A stretch of 64,000 nucleotides of DNA from Lysobacteraceae bacterium (GCA_028871555.1 JAGWNA010000002.1:62001-126000); one strand, 5' to 3'. Numbered from the stretch's first letter, positions 54,616 to 63,817 are shown. Notes: generated by a model from the sequence alone, not told the origin. A program made the numbers and translations.

Positions 54616-55727
54616 GCCGCAGTCTTTTCATTCTTCTTGTTGCCTTGTCGTTTTGTCCCGCGGCATGGGCCGATAGCGGTAGCGTGCGGCTCAAGGAAAT
54701 CGCACGCGTCGAAGGTGTGCGCGACAACGCACTCACCGGTTATGGTCTGGTGGTGGGTCTCGCCGGCACAGGCGATTCCGGCAGGAACCGTCTCACCGTG
54801 CAATCGGTTGCCAACGAACTCAGCCATTTCGGCGTCAACATCAGCCCTGACGATCTGAACAGTCGCAACGTCGCTGCCGTGATGGTGACTTCGACGCTGC
54901 CACCGTTCGCCGAATCGGGACAGAAGCTCGACATATCAGTGTCCTCCATCGGCGATGCACGCAGTCTTTCGGGCGGCATTTTGCTGGAGACGCCGTTGGA
55001 TGGTCCGGACGGCAGGCTTTACGCGTTGGCGCAAGGACCTTTGTCCGTGGGCGGCTATGAGGTACGCGCGTTCGGCAGTTTCGATCAGAAAAATCATCCG
55101 ACCGTGGGACGCGTACCCAATGGTGCATTGGTCGAACGAGAGGCGCCGCTGGGTCTGGATTCCGGCGGCCGCACGTTGGACGTGCTGCTCTATCAGCCGG
55201 ATTTCACCACGGCCGAGCGGGTGGTCGAGTCGCTGCGACGAAATGCTGGTGTCGATGCGGTGGCCGAACATGCGGGGAAGATTCGCGTGACCTTCGCGTC
55301 GCCGCCACATGATCTGGTCCGTGCCATTTCGATGATCGAAAATGTGCAGGTGACGCCCGATCAGGTGGCTCGCGTGGTGGTCAACGAGCGAACAGGAACG
55401 GTCGTATCGGGTGGCGACGTGCGCCTGGGTGCAGTAACGATTTCCCAGGGCGACCTGCGCATCATCGTGCAGACCAGATATCAGGTCTCGCAGCCGGATG
55501 GCGTACTGGTCGACCCATCGCGGAATATCGCCACGGCAGTTGTTCCGCAAGCCAACATCAACGTGCAGGAGCCGGATGCCAGACTGGTCAGTATCCCCGG
55601 TGGGGCTACGGTGGCCGACTTGGTGGGTGCTCTGCGCGCGGTCCATCTTTCCACACGCGACGTCATCACCATTCTGCAATCCATCAAGGACGCCGGCGCG
55701 CTGCGCGGCGAACTGATTATCCAATGA
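54612..55727 (+). CDS. flgI: Flagellar P-ring protein FlgI
   Basis: 371 residues with signal peptide (LFILLVALSFCPAAWA). FlgI blocks: LKEIARVEGVRDNALTGYGLVVGLAGTGDS, MVTSTLPPFAESGQKLDISVSSIGDARSLSGG, RVVVNERTGTVVSGGDVRLG, VADLVGALRAVHLSTRDVITILQSIKDAGALRGELIIQ. Start ATG 54612 overlaps flgH by 4 bases. Forms the P-ring around the rod in the peptidoglycan layer. Confidence 0.96.
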   Translation: MSRSLFILLVALSFCPAAWADSGSVRLKEIARVEGVRDNALTGYGLVVGLAGTGDSGRNRLTVQSVANELSHFGVNISPDDLNSRNVAAVMVTSTLPPFAESGQKLDISVSSIGDARSLSGGILLETPLDGPDGRLYALAQGPLSVGGYEVRAFGSFDQKNHPTVGRVPNGALVEREAPLGLDSGGRTLDVLLYQPDFTTAERVVESLRRNAGVDAVAEHAGKIRVTFASPPHDLVRAISMIENVQVTPDQVARVVVNERTGTVVSGGDVRLGAVTISQGDLRIIVQTRYQVSQPDGVLVDPSRNIATAVVPQANINVQEPDARLVSIPGGATVADLVGALRAVHLSTRDVITILQSIKDAGALRGELIIQ

Positions 55728-55737
55728 GGAAGCAACC

Positions 55738-56097
55738 ATGGATTTGACTACTGAAGCGATACGCCTCGGCCTGAACATGGCTCATCTGCGCGCCGAAGTC
55801 GCCAGCGCGAACATCGCCAATGCCGATGTGGCGGGTTATCGGGCGCAACGCGCGGATTTTCGTGAGGCGGTCGGGCTCATGCGAGAGGCGGCGGCGCATC
55901 CATCGATGGCGGGCAGTCGCTTGGAGAGCGTGACGTCTGCCGTGCTGCGCGATTCGGTGCATGCCGATTCCAGTGCGCCCGTAAGCCAGGAAGGCGAAGT
56001 GGCGGATCTGGAGACCGCCAGCGTGGACTTTCAGTCGTTGACGACAATCCTGTCACGACGTTTTGCGTTGATGCAGCTGGCTATGGCTGGGAGATAA
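55738..56097 (+). CDS. flgB: Flagellar proximal rod protein FlgB
   Basis: 119 residues. LGLNMAHLRAEVASANIANADVAGYRAQRADFREAV matches the bb-rod N-terminus, and ASVDFQSLTTILSRRFALMQLAMAGR the C-terminal helix. It is slightly shorter than E. coli FlgB (138). GAGGAAG before ATG. flgB and flgC come after the ring genes rather than at the head of an flg operon. Confidence 0.85.
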   Translation: MDLTTEAIRLGLNMAHLRAEVASANIANADVAGYRAQRADFREAVGLMREAAAHPSMAGSRLESVTSAVLRDSVHADSSAPVSQEGEVADLETASVDFQSLTTILSRRFALMQLAMAGR

Positions 56098-56100
56098 AGG

Positions 56101-56508
56101 ATGAGCATCGATTCGATCTTTGCCGCCACGCGTTTCGGACTGGAATTCGAGCGCCTGCGTCTTGAAGCGGCCAGTCACAACATCGCCGTTGCCAATACGC
56201 CAATCGCACCGGGGCATCCCGCCCAGATGCTGCGTGCCGCAGCGCCATCCGGAGCAGGTTTCGACGCCGCCATCGGGGTTCGCGCACAGCTGGCACTGGC
56301 GGCGTCCGATACGGATGAGCGCCAGGTCCACGATCCATCCGATCCGGCGGCGGACGAGAACGGGATGGTGAGTTACCCGCGCATCAATCTTGTCGAGGAG
56401 ATGAGTACGCTGATGGAGGCCGGACGGGCCTATGAAGCCAATGTCAGGGCCTTCAATACGCTGCGCAGCATGACACTGCATTCGCTCGATATAGGGAATG
56501 GAGCATGA
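56101..56508 (+). CDS. flgC: Flagellar proximal rod protein FlgC
   Basis: 135 residues, near the usual length. IFAATRFGLEFERLRLEAASHNIAVANTP is the N-terminal rod domain, and NGMVSYPRINLVEEMSTLMEAGRAYEANVRAFNTLRSM the highly typical FlgC C-terminus. The usual N-A-N-T-x-T-P-G signature is altered to ANTPIAPGHP. Overlaps fliE by 4 bases. Confidence 0.9.
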   Translation: MSIDSIFAATRFGLEFERLRLEAASHNIAVANTPIAPGHPAQMLRAAAPSGAGFDAAIGVRAQLALAASDTDERQVHDPSDPAADENGMVSYPRINLVEEMSTLMEAGRAYEANVRAFNTLRSMTLHSLDIGNGA

Positions 56509-56807
56509 TCGTGACACCGATAGATACCGGTTCCATCGGCCGCATCAACATGCCGGAACTTGCCGTGAGAGAGACCACGCAGACCGGGCCGGCCTTTATG
56601 CAGATGCTTGGATCGGCGGTCGGCGAACTCAACGGCAGCGTGGTCGATGCCGATGCGTCGATCCGGGCGTTGGCTGCGGGAGAGAACGTCTCGGTGCAGG
56701 ACGTGATGATCGAGATGGAGCATGCCCATCTCGAGCTGCAATTCGCGGTAGAGGTGCGCAATCGTGTTGTCGATGCGTACCAGAATCTGACCAACATGCA
56801 GCTATAG
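56505..56807 (+). CDS. fliE: Flagellar hook-basal body protein FliE
   Basis: 100 residues. The C-terminal half LAAGENVSVQDVMIEMEHAHLELQFAVEVRNRVVDAYQNLTNMQL is diagnostic of FliE ([36 protein letters not shown]-like). It joins the MS-ring to the rod. A 147-base gap separates it from fliF. Confidence 0.92.
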   Translation: MIVTPIDTGSIGRINMPELAVRETTQTGPAFMQMLGSAVGELNGSVVDADASIRALAAGENVSVQDVMIEMEHAHLELQFAVEVRNRVVDAYQNLTNMQL

Positions 56808-56954
56808 GGGGTTGCGCCATATTCGGGGGACTCCTCGATTCCCGCATGAAACACATGATGGGAAGAGGTGGGCAGGTCAGCATGAATGGGGCGTTGGGGT
56901 GCCGACAAGGATGTCGGCTTATCGGGTTTCCACAAGGATTTTCTTGGAGCAGGT

Positions 56955-58364
56955 ATGCGGCAGTTTTTTACTTCCATGTCACGACATTCGCGCATTGCGT
57001 TCGTGGCAGGCTTGCTGGTGATCGCGTGCGTGATCGGTGGTGCGGCATGGTGGATCGCTCATCCGCCGTACGGCGTGCTGTTTGGAGAGTTGCGCGAATC
57101 GGATGCGGCAGAGATCACGGCCGCCTTGAGCCAGATGCAGGTGCCCTACCACTTGGCCGATGAAGGCAAGACCATCCTGGTGCCCGCCGAACAGGTCTAC
57201 GGGACGCGCATGAAACTGGTCTCGCAAGGTGTCCCCAAGGGTGGCAGCGTGGGTTTCGAGCTGTTCAAGGATTCCGACTACGGGGTGACCGAGTTTGCTC
57301 AAAAGGTCAATTTTCAGCGCGCGCTGCAAGGCGAACTGGAGCGAACCATCGCCTCACTGAGCGAGGTCGCATCGGCACGTGTCCATCTGACGATTCATCA
57401 CCCCAGTCTGTTTGAACGCGAACAGGAGACATCCAAGGCTTCCGTGACACTGAGTTTGCGGCCGCAGAAGCACCTGGATGCCCGGGAAGTCGTCGGCATC
57501 CAGCGGCTGGTGGCGTCTGCGGTCGAGGGGCTGGCACCGGAATCCGTGGTCGTACTGGATGGCAAGGGCATGGTGCTGTCCGGTTACGCCGCCGACGGAC
57601 CGGGAGAGGCATCGATAGGTGATCGCCTGGACGAGCAGGCCCGGATAGAAGCCGGGTTGCGCACGCGCGTGGGTCAGATGTTGCATCGCGTGCTGCTTGC
57701 GGACGATTTCACGGTCTCGGTGAACGTACGTCTCGACTACGATCGCGTCAAGCAGGTCAGTGAGCGCTTGCTCGCCCAAGGCAAGGATGGCAATGGGCTA
57801 TTGGTGCGCGAGAAAACCGATGTCACCGGTCATGCCATCGACAGCCCGGATCCCGACCATGCCAGGGCTGGGCCGACCAGCAACGGCCGTGAAGTCGAGT
57901 ATGCCCATGGCCATGTACAGGAAGAGGTGGATAGGGCTCCCGGCCGCATCGAGCGCATATCCGTGGGTATCGTCATCCCGTCCACGCTGCCCAGGGCGGA
58001 AATCGAAAAATTGTCCGCCGTGGTATCGGTGGGACTCGGGCTGGACCCGTCGCGGGGCGACAAGGTCGATATTGCCGCCATCGCTTTGCCGGAGCGCGTC
58101 GCTGCAGTCGCCCCGGCGCCGGTGCCCGGCGCAGTCAGCCCGATGCTGACGGGCACCCATGCCGCAGCGGCGATCGAATCGGTGCGCTCCCCCGCCAGGG
58201 TGGCTTGGTGGGCTTATCCAGCGGTCGCCGTACTCGTTGCGATCATTCTGGCAAGCCTGCTCAAGGCAAGCCGAAACGTACCGCGCCGCCTGTTGCCTTC
58301 CGAACGGGAAGAAACGCTGGCACGGCTGCATCAATGGATCGAATCGGCCGAGGTGGAGCGGTGA
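56955..58364 (+). CDS. fliF: Flagellar MS-ring protein FliF (short form)
   Basis: 469 residues against about 550 in E. coli. Two membrane helices: AFVAGLLVIACVIGGAAWWI near the start and AWWAYPAVAVLVAIILASLL near residue 430. Ring-building motifs between: VLFGELRESDAAEITAALSQMQVPY, FELFKDSDYGVTEFAQKVNFQRALQGELERTI, ASARVHLTIHHPSLFERE, KASVTLSLRP. The cytoplasmic tail after helix 2 is only about 35 residues (ending EETLARLHQWIESAEVER) compared with a longer FliG-binding tail in classical FliF. GGAG before ATG 56955; overlaps the next gene by 4 bases. Confidence 0.92.
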   Translation: MRQFFTSMSRHSRIAFVAGLLVIACVIGGAAWWIAHPPYGVLFGELRESDAAEITAALSQMQVPYHLADEGKTILVPAEQVYGTRMKLVSQGVPKGGSVGFELFKDSDYGVTEFAQKVNFQRALQGELERTIASLSEVASARVHLTIHHPSLFEREQETSKASVTLSLRPQKHLDAREVVGIQRLVASAVEGLAPESVVVLDGKGMVLSGYAADGPGEASIGDRLDEQARIEAGLRTRVGQMLHRVLLADDFTVSVNVRLDYDRVKQVSERLLAQGKDGNGLLVREKTDVTGHAIDSPDPDHARAGPTSNGREVEYAHGHVQEEVDRAPGRIERISVGIVIPSTLPRAEIEKLSAVVSVGLGLDPSRGDKVDIAAIALPERVAAVAPAPVPGAVSPMLTGTHAAAAIESVRSPARVAWWAYPAVAVLVAIILASLLKASRNVPRRLLPSEREETLARLHQWIESAEVER

Positions 58365-58816
58365 ATACAGCCGGTCTCCGCAAGGCGGCTCTGGCCATGG
58401 CCCGCATGCATCCCGCGGATCGGCGCTGGATGCTGGCGCAAATGCCGAAAACGTGGCGTTCCTCGCTCGCTCCGTTGATCCATGAGGCTGCGCGCTTTGC
58501 GTCGATCGACGCGGATGTGCTGCAGGCCGCATTGGACGGGCAAAATGAAGCACCCAGGATCGATGTGCCGACGCCCGCGGTGTTGATCGCGGTACTGGAT
58601 ACTCTTTCCAGTCGCTGGGCCGCATGCGCGCTGGCTGCCGCTGCAGCGGATCATGCGGAGATCTATCTGGCGGCGTGCAGCAAGCCGCGAAGCGCCGCGA
58701 TCCGTCATGCGACGGAGCAACTGCCGAACCCCTTTCCAGGCGCACTGGCGGCCGCATTGGCACGCTGCCTCCATGACGCAGGCCAGGTTCTGCAGGCAAC
58801 CGAGGCATTGCGATGA
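58361..58816 (+). CDS. Protein in fliG position, 151 aa, no clear family
   Basis: 151 residues starting with GTG in the fliF stop. It occupies the slot of fliG but is less than half the length of FliG (about 330) and lacks recognisable FliG middle and C-terminal (torque) motifs. The start TAGLRKAALAMARMHPADRRWMLAQMP..WRSSLAPLI reads like a FliG/MgtE-N type helical repeat. The rest is Ala-rich helical (ALAAAAADHAEIYLAAC). In injectisomes, the matching slot between the ring protein and the stator SctL often holds SctK. It may be a minimal rotor/adaptor linking FliF to the C-ring. Function inferred only from position. Confidence 0.6.
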   Translation: MNTAGLRKAALAMARMHPADRRWMLAQMPKTWRSSLAPLIHEAARFASIDADVLQAALDGQNEAPRIDVPTPAVLIAVLDTLSSRWAACALAAAAADHAEIYLAACSKPRSAAIRHATEQLPNPFPGALAAALARCLHDAGQVLQATEALR

Positions 58817-59454
58817 TCCGCCGTCTGTCGCATGACGTCATTCGAGAAGCTGCGGTTCGACGTGTGGTGGCGGGTGGGGGCGTGCCTGTGGCGGCGGTTG
58901 TTCCTGCAGCGGTCTCGGTGGATCCGGTTGACGCGGAAACCTACCGAAGCGGATATGCCGAAGGTTTCGAAGCGGGCGAGAGCGATGGGCAGCGCAGCGC
59001 CACGCAGCGGATGCAGGAATTGGAGGACACGGTGCGCCGCCGCCTGCAGGAGCTCACTGAAGAGCGCGATCGCCTGGCGGCGCTGACCGGTGGTCTGGCG
59101 GACGCGGTGCAGAGTCACGGCGAGGCCGTGGAGGCGTTGGCCATTGAAGTGGCATTGGCGAGCCTGGCACGAGCCTTCGGTCAGATGCAGGGCGATCGTC
59201 AACTGCTGCAGCGGCTGTGCGCCCAGATGGCCGGGGAGTTTCGTGTCAAAGCGGTACGCATGGCGGTATCGGCGCAGGATCGACCGGCGTTGCCGGAACT
59301 TGTCGATGGCTTGGAAATAGTGGTCGAGCCGGGGCTTGCCCCGGGCGATTGCCGCGTAGTGACGCAACGCGGCCAGATGGAAAGCTCGATCGGCCAGCGG
59401 CTCAAGGCCATTTATGAGGTGATGCTCGAGTCGTTGGGGGTCGATCGCGCATGA
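58813..59454 (+). CDS. fliH: Flagellar export ATPase regulator FliH
   Basis: 213 residues with YRSGYAEGFEAGESDGQRSATQRMQ, the Gly-heptad pattern typical of FliH, then a coiled coil (LEDTVRRRLQELTEERDRLAAL) and C-terminal domain (ALPELVDGLEIVVEPGLAPGDCRVVTQRGQMESSIGQRL). It forms the stator stalk and restrains FliI. Overlaps of 4 bases on both sides. Confidence 0.9.
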   Translation: MIRRLSHDVIREAAVRRVVAGGGVPVAAVVPAAVSVDPVDAETYRSGYAEGFEAGESDGQRSATQRMQELEDTVRRRLQELTEERDRLAALTGGLADAVQSHGEAVEALAIEVALASLARAFGQMQGDRQLLQRLCAQMAGEFRVKAVRMAVSAQDRPALPELVDGLEIVVEPGLAPGDCRVVTQRGQMESSIGQRLKAIYEVMLESLGVDRA

Positions 59455-60788
59455 ATGGGACGGCCGCCCTCTTCGGCTATGGCCGCCTGCTGGCGGGCAA
59501 GCCGTTCGCCCATGCGTATGGCAGCCTGCTTGGCTTCAATGGGCTGGTGATCGAGGCTGATGGGCCAGATGCCCGGGTCGGTGAACTATGCGAAGTCGAC
59601 GGAGAAATGCCAGGCCAGTGTGTTTGCGCCGAGGTCGTGGGCTTCCGCGAAGGGCGCGTCTTGCTGATGCCATTTGGCCACCTGCGCGGGGTTGCGGCGG
59701 GCGCGCGCATTCGTGCCCTGGGTCGTACGCTGCGGGTGCCCGTCGGTCGGGCGATGATCGGGCGCGTGATCGACGCGTTCGGCAAGCCTCTGGATGGCGG
59801 CCTGGACATCGCGGCTGAAAGCCATCGTGATATCCAGCGTGTGCCCATCAACCCCATGCACCGGGCGCCACTGGACGAAGCGCTGGAAACCGGCGTGCGG
59901 GCGATCGATGGCGTGCTTCCCTTGGCCAAGGGGCAGCGCGTCGGCGTGTTCGCGGGCAGCGGTGTGGGCAAAAGCACCTTGCTCGGCATGATGGCCCGGC
60001 ACGTGCGCGCGGATGTCGTGGTGGTCGCCATGATCGGCGAGCGAGGGCGCGAGGTAGGCGACTTCCTGGACAACGCCCTGGGTGCGGAGGGACGCGAGCG
60101 TTCCGTGATGCTGGTGGCCACGGCCGATCAACCGGCGTTGGTTCGAACCCATGCGGTGCATGCGGCACACGCGATTGCCGAGTATTTCCGCGACCTGGGC
60201 ATGGACGTGTTGCTGATGGTCGATTCGATCACCCGATTCGCCATGGCGCAACGTGAAGTCGGTCTGGCCGTTGGCGAGCCGCCGACTTCGCGCGGGTACC
60301 CCCCTTCGGTGTTCAATCTACTGCCGCAGATACTCGAGCGCGGCGGACGCGTGCGCGGCAGCGGCTCGATCTCGGCGATCTATAGCGTTCTGGTCGAAGG
60401 GGACGACATGAACGAGCCGGTCGCCGATCACATGCGTGCGATCCTGGATGGGCACGTGGTGCTTTCGCGTGATCTGGCGGCACGCGGACAGCTTCCGGCA
60501 ATTGATCTGCTGTCCAGCGTGAGTCGCCTGGTTTCGTGCGTGGCAAGCGGGGAAGAGCAACAGATCATTCAGCGCGTCCGGACCATCGTATCGACCTATC
60601 AGGCATCGCGTGACCTGGTGGACATGGGCGCCTATCAGGCAGGCGCCAATCCGTCGCTGGACGAGGCCATCATCCATTATCCGCGCATCGCCGAGTGCCT
60701 GCGCCAGAAACCATCGGTGTGGTCGACCCGCCGTGAAAGCATCGAACTGCTGCGCGACATCGTGTCGACGGATGGAGTGCAGACATGA
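59451..60788 (+). CDS. fliI: Flagellum-specific ATPase FliI
   Basis: 445 residues. Walker A GSGVGKST (169-176), MIGERGREVGDFL, Walker B VLLMVDSITRFAMAQREVGLAVGEPPTSRGYPPSVF, LLPQILERGGR, GSISAIYSVLVEGDDMNEPVADHMRAILDGHVVLSRDLA. This is the complete F1-beta-like export ATPase. Overlaps fliH and fliJ by 4 bases. Confidence 0.97.
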   Translation: MNGTAALFGYGRLLAGKPFAHAYGSLLGFNGLVIEADGPDARVGELCEVDGEMPGQCVCAEVVGFREGRVLLMPFGHLRGVAAGARIRALGRTLRVPVGRAMIGRVIDAFGKPLDGGLDIAAESHRDIQRVPINPMHRAPLDEALETGVRAIDGVLPLAKGQRVGVFAGSGVGKSTLLGMMARHVRADVVVVAMIGERGREVGDFLDNALGAEGRERSVMLVATADQPALVRTHAVHAAHAIAEYFRDLGMDVLLMVDSITRFAMAQREVGLAVGEPPTSRGYPPSVFNLLPQILERGGRVRGSGSISAIYSVLVEGDDMNEPVADHMRAILDGHVVLSRDLAARGQLPAIDLLSSVSRLVSCVASGEEQQIIQRVRTIVSTYQASRDLVDMGAYQAGANPSLDEAIIHYPRIAECLRQKPSVWSTRRESIELLRDIVSTDGVQT

Positions 60789-61231
60789 CCAGGCGCGGGC
60801 GATTGCATGCATACGAAGTCTTGTTGCGCGTGGCGCGGGTACGCGAACTTCGTGCGTCGCTGGCGCTGGCCGAAGCGGCAGCGCAGGAGAACACGTGTCG
60901 AACCGATCGCGCCGAGATAACGGCCGCTCGTGATGTCGTCACGACGGCAAGCCGTGCGAGTACTTCGGACAGCTCGAATCTGGATGTATCACGTTACGAA
61001 ATGCTGTCGAACCTGGACGCGATGCTTGCCGTGAAGCTGCATGCCGCCTCGGAAGCGCTTGTTTCCGCCGAGATGGCATGCCGGGAGCGCGCAAGCGCCT
61101 CGGTTTCGGCAAAGCGATACCGCGAGAGAATCGATGAACGGGTCAAGGAGGCCCGCGGTGCGATGGACCTGAAGTGTGCCGCCGGCAGGCAGGAAGATGC
61201 GACCGAACTCTGGCTGGGAGAGAGGGCATGA
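60785..61231 (+). CDS. fliJ: FliJ-like export protein
   Basis: 148 residues, almost entirely helical and charged, with long coiled-coil potential (YEVLLRVARVRELRASLALAEAAAQE; RASASVSAKRYRERIDERVKEARGAM). Length, composition and position just after fliI match FliJ, the central stalk of the export ATPase. Sequence motifs are weak as usual for FliJ. Overlaps on both sides by 4 bases. Confidence 0.8.
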   Translation: MTRRGRLHAYEVLLRVARVRELRASLALAEAAAQENTCRTDRAEITAARDVVTTASRASTSDSSNLDVSRYEMLSNLDAMLAVKLHAASEALVSAEMACRERASASVSAKRYRERIDERVKEARGAMDLKCAAGRQEDATELWLGERA

Positions 61232-62205
61232 CGAGCGATATCGGCCATATCAAGGCCATGTTCAATGCTTCGACCCTCCCCGTCGAGCGATTACCTTCGC
61301 GGGATTTCGCTCACGAGCTGGCCAAGAGGGCTGACGGCAGGGTCGCAAAGGAGACTCCCCGGCAGGTTGACTCCACGGCTGCCGGAGGGGTGTCTGCACA
61401 GGCCAGCTCCGATGTTGCGGGCAACGTACCCGCACGGATCAGTCCGGCATCCGCGGGTGGCGTAACTGCGCAGATTGCACCTGGGGCCGCAGGCGGTCTG
61501 TCTGCGCAACTCGACTCGGGGAGCGCGCAACCGGGACACAGGGTCACCAGCGTGCCGATACCTCATGTGGCGGGTATTGCGCAGGATGCGAAATCATCGT
61601 CCGCGCAGAACACAGGATTCACCATGAGCGCTGTCATGCATGAGCAGCTGGGCAGGGTGGTCCAACCAACTGGCAATACGGAGGCGCTGCTCGGGTCGCG
61701 CGTGTTCGGCGTGCATCTGCTTGCCAGCACGTACCTTTCCGAACTGACTGCTCGGGCTTATCCCGATCCTGCTGCTGTGCCGGATGTCATGCTGCCGGAG
61801 ATGGCAAATATGCGACCGCAAACACATGCGTTGCCGTCCGACATACCGCCGGTCACGAATGACGCGGTTGCAGACAGGTCGTTTCACGAGGCAGCGCTGG
61901 CGGCATTGAGCATGCTTGCGAAGAGTGAGGAGATGGCGGTCGCGGGCCATTCGACAGCATCGGACGCAACCTCAGTCGACTCGGCGATGGCCGTCACGAC
62001 GCTCTGGCCGGAAAGTTCGTTGCGCCTCACCCGACAGCGCGATGGCAGTGCGGTGATCTGGTTGCGCGACTACCGCGTGCCCCATGAGGCAGCGGCGCGG
62101 TTGGTGGATGTTTTGATGAAAGGGGCCATGGCAGAGGGTATCCGCCTTGGAAGAATCGTGCTGAACGGCCGCGAAGTGTGGACTTCGCATCACAAAAGCT
62201 ACTGA
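61228..62205 (+). CDS. fliK: FliK-like hook-length control protein (divergent)
   Basis: 325 residues. The N-terminal region is disordered, with a visible repeat: GGVSAQ, GGVTAQ, GGLSAQ (about residues 53-90) separated by Ala/Ser/Pro-rich spacers. The C-terminal 70 residues are folded: SSLRLTRQRDGSAVIWLRDYR, then AARLVDVLMKGAMAEGIRLGRIVLNGREVW. Position between fliJ and flgD and the two-part layout (flexible ruler plus compact C-domain) match FliK, although the FliK C-terminal motif itself is weak. It would measure hook length and signal FlhB. Confidence 0.65.
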   Translation: MTSDIGHIKAMFNASTLPVERLPSRDFAHELAKRADGRVAKETPRQVDSTAAGGVSAQASSDVAGNVPARISPASAGGVTAQIAPGAAGGLSAQLDSGSAQPGHRVTSVPIPHVAGIAQDAKSSSAQNTGFTMSAVMHEQLGRVVQPTGNTEALLGSRVFGVHLLASTYLSELTARAYPDPAAVPDVMLPEMANMRPQTHALPSDIPPVTNDAVADRSFHEAALAALSMLAKSEEMAVAGHSTASDATSVDSAMAVTTLWPESSLRLTRQRDGSAVIWLRDYRVPHEAAARLVDVLMKGAMAEGIRLGRIVLNGREVWTSHHKSY

Positions 62206-62217
62206 ACGGGGGGTGTC

Positions 62218-62637
62218 ATGCCAGTCGATGCAATTGGCAGCCAGTTGAATACCACGGTTGCCTCGGCTACGCCGAATTCCGGTATCAACGAACAGGATTT
62301 CATCAAGTTATTTGTCAGCGAGCTGCAGTTTCAGGATCCGATGCAGCCTCTGGATAACAGTCAATTTCTCACGCAGCTGGCGCAGTTCGTCAGCATCGAA
62401 CAGCAGAGTGAGGAGGTATCCGGGATCAACAACCTTCTGACCCTCAACTCGTCGGACCAGTCACTGGGTTTGCTCACGCATACGGTCGAGGTCACCAACG
62501 CGGACGGTTCAACAACGTCCGGCAAGGTAACCGGAATCCAGTATGGTGCCAATGGTGTTCAGGTAACCGTGATGACCTCCGGCAACAGCGTCCTGACGAA
62601 CGTCAACCTGTCCCAAATTCAACTCGTGACACCCTGA
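62218..62637 (+). CDS. flgD: Flagellar hook-capping protein FlgD (minimal)
   Basis: 139 residues versus about 230 in E. coli. Conserved N-terminal part INEQDFIKLFVSELQFQDPMQPLDNSQFLTQLAQFVSIEQ is intact. The Ig-like FLIG insert is missing, leaving a short beta-rich tail (VEVTNADGSTTSGKVTGIQYGANGVQVTVMTSGNSV). Minimal FlgD proteins exist in some species. GGGGGG upstream of ATG. Confidence 0.92.
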   Translation: MPVDAIGSQLNTTVASATPNSGINEQDFIKLFVSELQFQDPMQPLDNSQFLTQLAQFVSIEQQSEEVSGINNLLTLNSSDQSLGLLTHTVEVTNADGSTTSGKVTGIQYGANGVQVTVMTSGNSVLTNVNLSQIQLVTP

Positions 62638-62647
62638 GGAATAATCC

Positions 62648-63814
62648 ATGTCGAGCATAATGCAGGCGTTATACAACAGCGTGTCGGGCCTTTTCGGTTT
62701 CTCGAACAGCTTGAATACGATAGGCGACAACATCAGCAACATGAATACTCCCGGTTTTCGTGGCAGCGATTCCTTTTTCGAGAATGTGTTCGGCGGTGCC
62801 GGTACGAAAATTTCGGGAACAGGGAAAAACCTGAGCGAAGGAAATATACAGCAAACAAGCACGGTAACCGATGCCGCCATCGTCGGAGACGGGTTTTATA
62901 TCCTCAAGGATTCCTCGGGAAATACGTACTACACGCGTGCCGGACAGTTTGAGTTCAATGCATCGGGACAGCTTGTCGATTCCGTAAATAAATATCTTGT
63001 CCAAGGTTTTGATCCTTCCGGAAATCTTGGCAATTTCGATGTCAGCAATTACAAATCACTCCCGGCACAAGCAACCACGGCCGTGAACATGGCCGGCAAT
63101 ATCATGCCGTCCGACCCTTCGGACACCGTCAATGCCGTCACTGTCTATGATGCCCAAGGAAATGCGCACACCCTGAAAATAACGATGACCAACAATACGG
63201 CGGTCACCCCGGGCAGCTGGCTTGTCACGGTCACGGACAGCAGCGGGAATACCCTCGGGAGCGGAGAAATCCGTTTCGATAGCACGGGCACCCCTCAGGC
63301 AGGTTTCAACGCACTGACCGTGACGAGTACGCTTGGAGGAAGCTCGCAATCGATTGATTTCAATTTTGGTGCGGCAAACAGCACAAGCGGTGTGACGAAT
63401 TTTTCGGGCGTTGCCTCTGATTTGTCAGCGGCCGCGAAAGATGGGCATGCGGTGGTAGGCGTCGCTTCCGAATCCTTCGATATCAACGGCACGCTCCAGA
63501 TCGTCTATTCGGATGGCGAGACCAAGGCCGGGCCGCAGTTTGCCCTGGCGACATTCCCGGATGAAAGTTCGATGCAGCTGATCCAGGGCAATCTTTACGC
63601 AAGGCCGCAGGGTCAGACCGCGCAGGTCGGTCGTGCCAACACGGCAAATTTCGGCAAGATCGAAGGCAGCAGCCTGGAGATGTCGAACGTCGACCTTACC
63701 CAGGAATTGGCAGACATGATCGTACTTCAACGCGGCTATCAGGCCAGTTCGCGTGTCATGACGGTGTCCAGCACCATGCTCCAGCAATTGTACGATTCCA
63801 CTCGAGGCGCCTAA
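62648..63814 (+). CDS. flgE: Flagellar hook protein FlgE
   Basis: 388 residues, near the E. coli length (402). N-terminus ALYNSVSGLFGFSNSLNTIGDNISNMNTPGFRGSDSFF; middle DAAIVGDGFYILKDSSGNTYYTRAGQFEFNASGQLVD; C-terminus GKIEGSSLEMSNVDLTQELADMIVLQRGYQASSRVMTVSSTMLQQLYD. The gene is visibly richer in A and T than genes before 45000. GAGGAA before the ATG. Confidence 0.95.
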   Translation: MSSIMQALYNSVSGLFGFSNSLNTIGDNISNMNTPGFRGSDSFFENVFGGAGTKISGTGKNLSEGNIQQTSTVTDAAIVGDGFYILKDSSGNTYYTRAGQFEFNASGQLVDSVNKYLVQGFDPSGNLGNFDVSNYKSLPAQATTAVNMAGNIMPSDPSDTVNAVTVYDAQGNAHTLKITMTNNTAVTPGSWLVTVTDSSGNTLGSGEIRFDSTGTPQAGFNALTVTSTLGGSSQSIDFNFGAANSTSGVTNFSGVASDLSAAAKDGHAVVGVASESFDINGTLQIVYSDGETKAGPQFALATFPDESSMQLIQGNLYARPQGQTAQVGRANTANFGKIEGSSLEMSNVDLTQELADMIVLQRGYQASSRVMTVSSTMLQQLYDSTRGA

Positions 63815-63817
63815 GAC

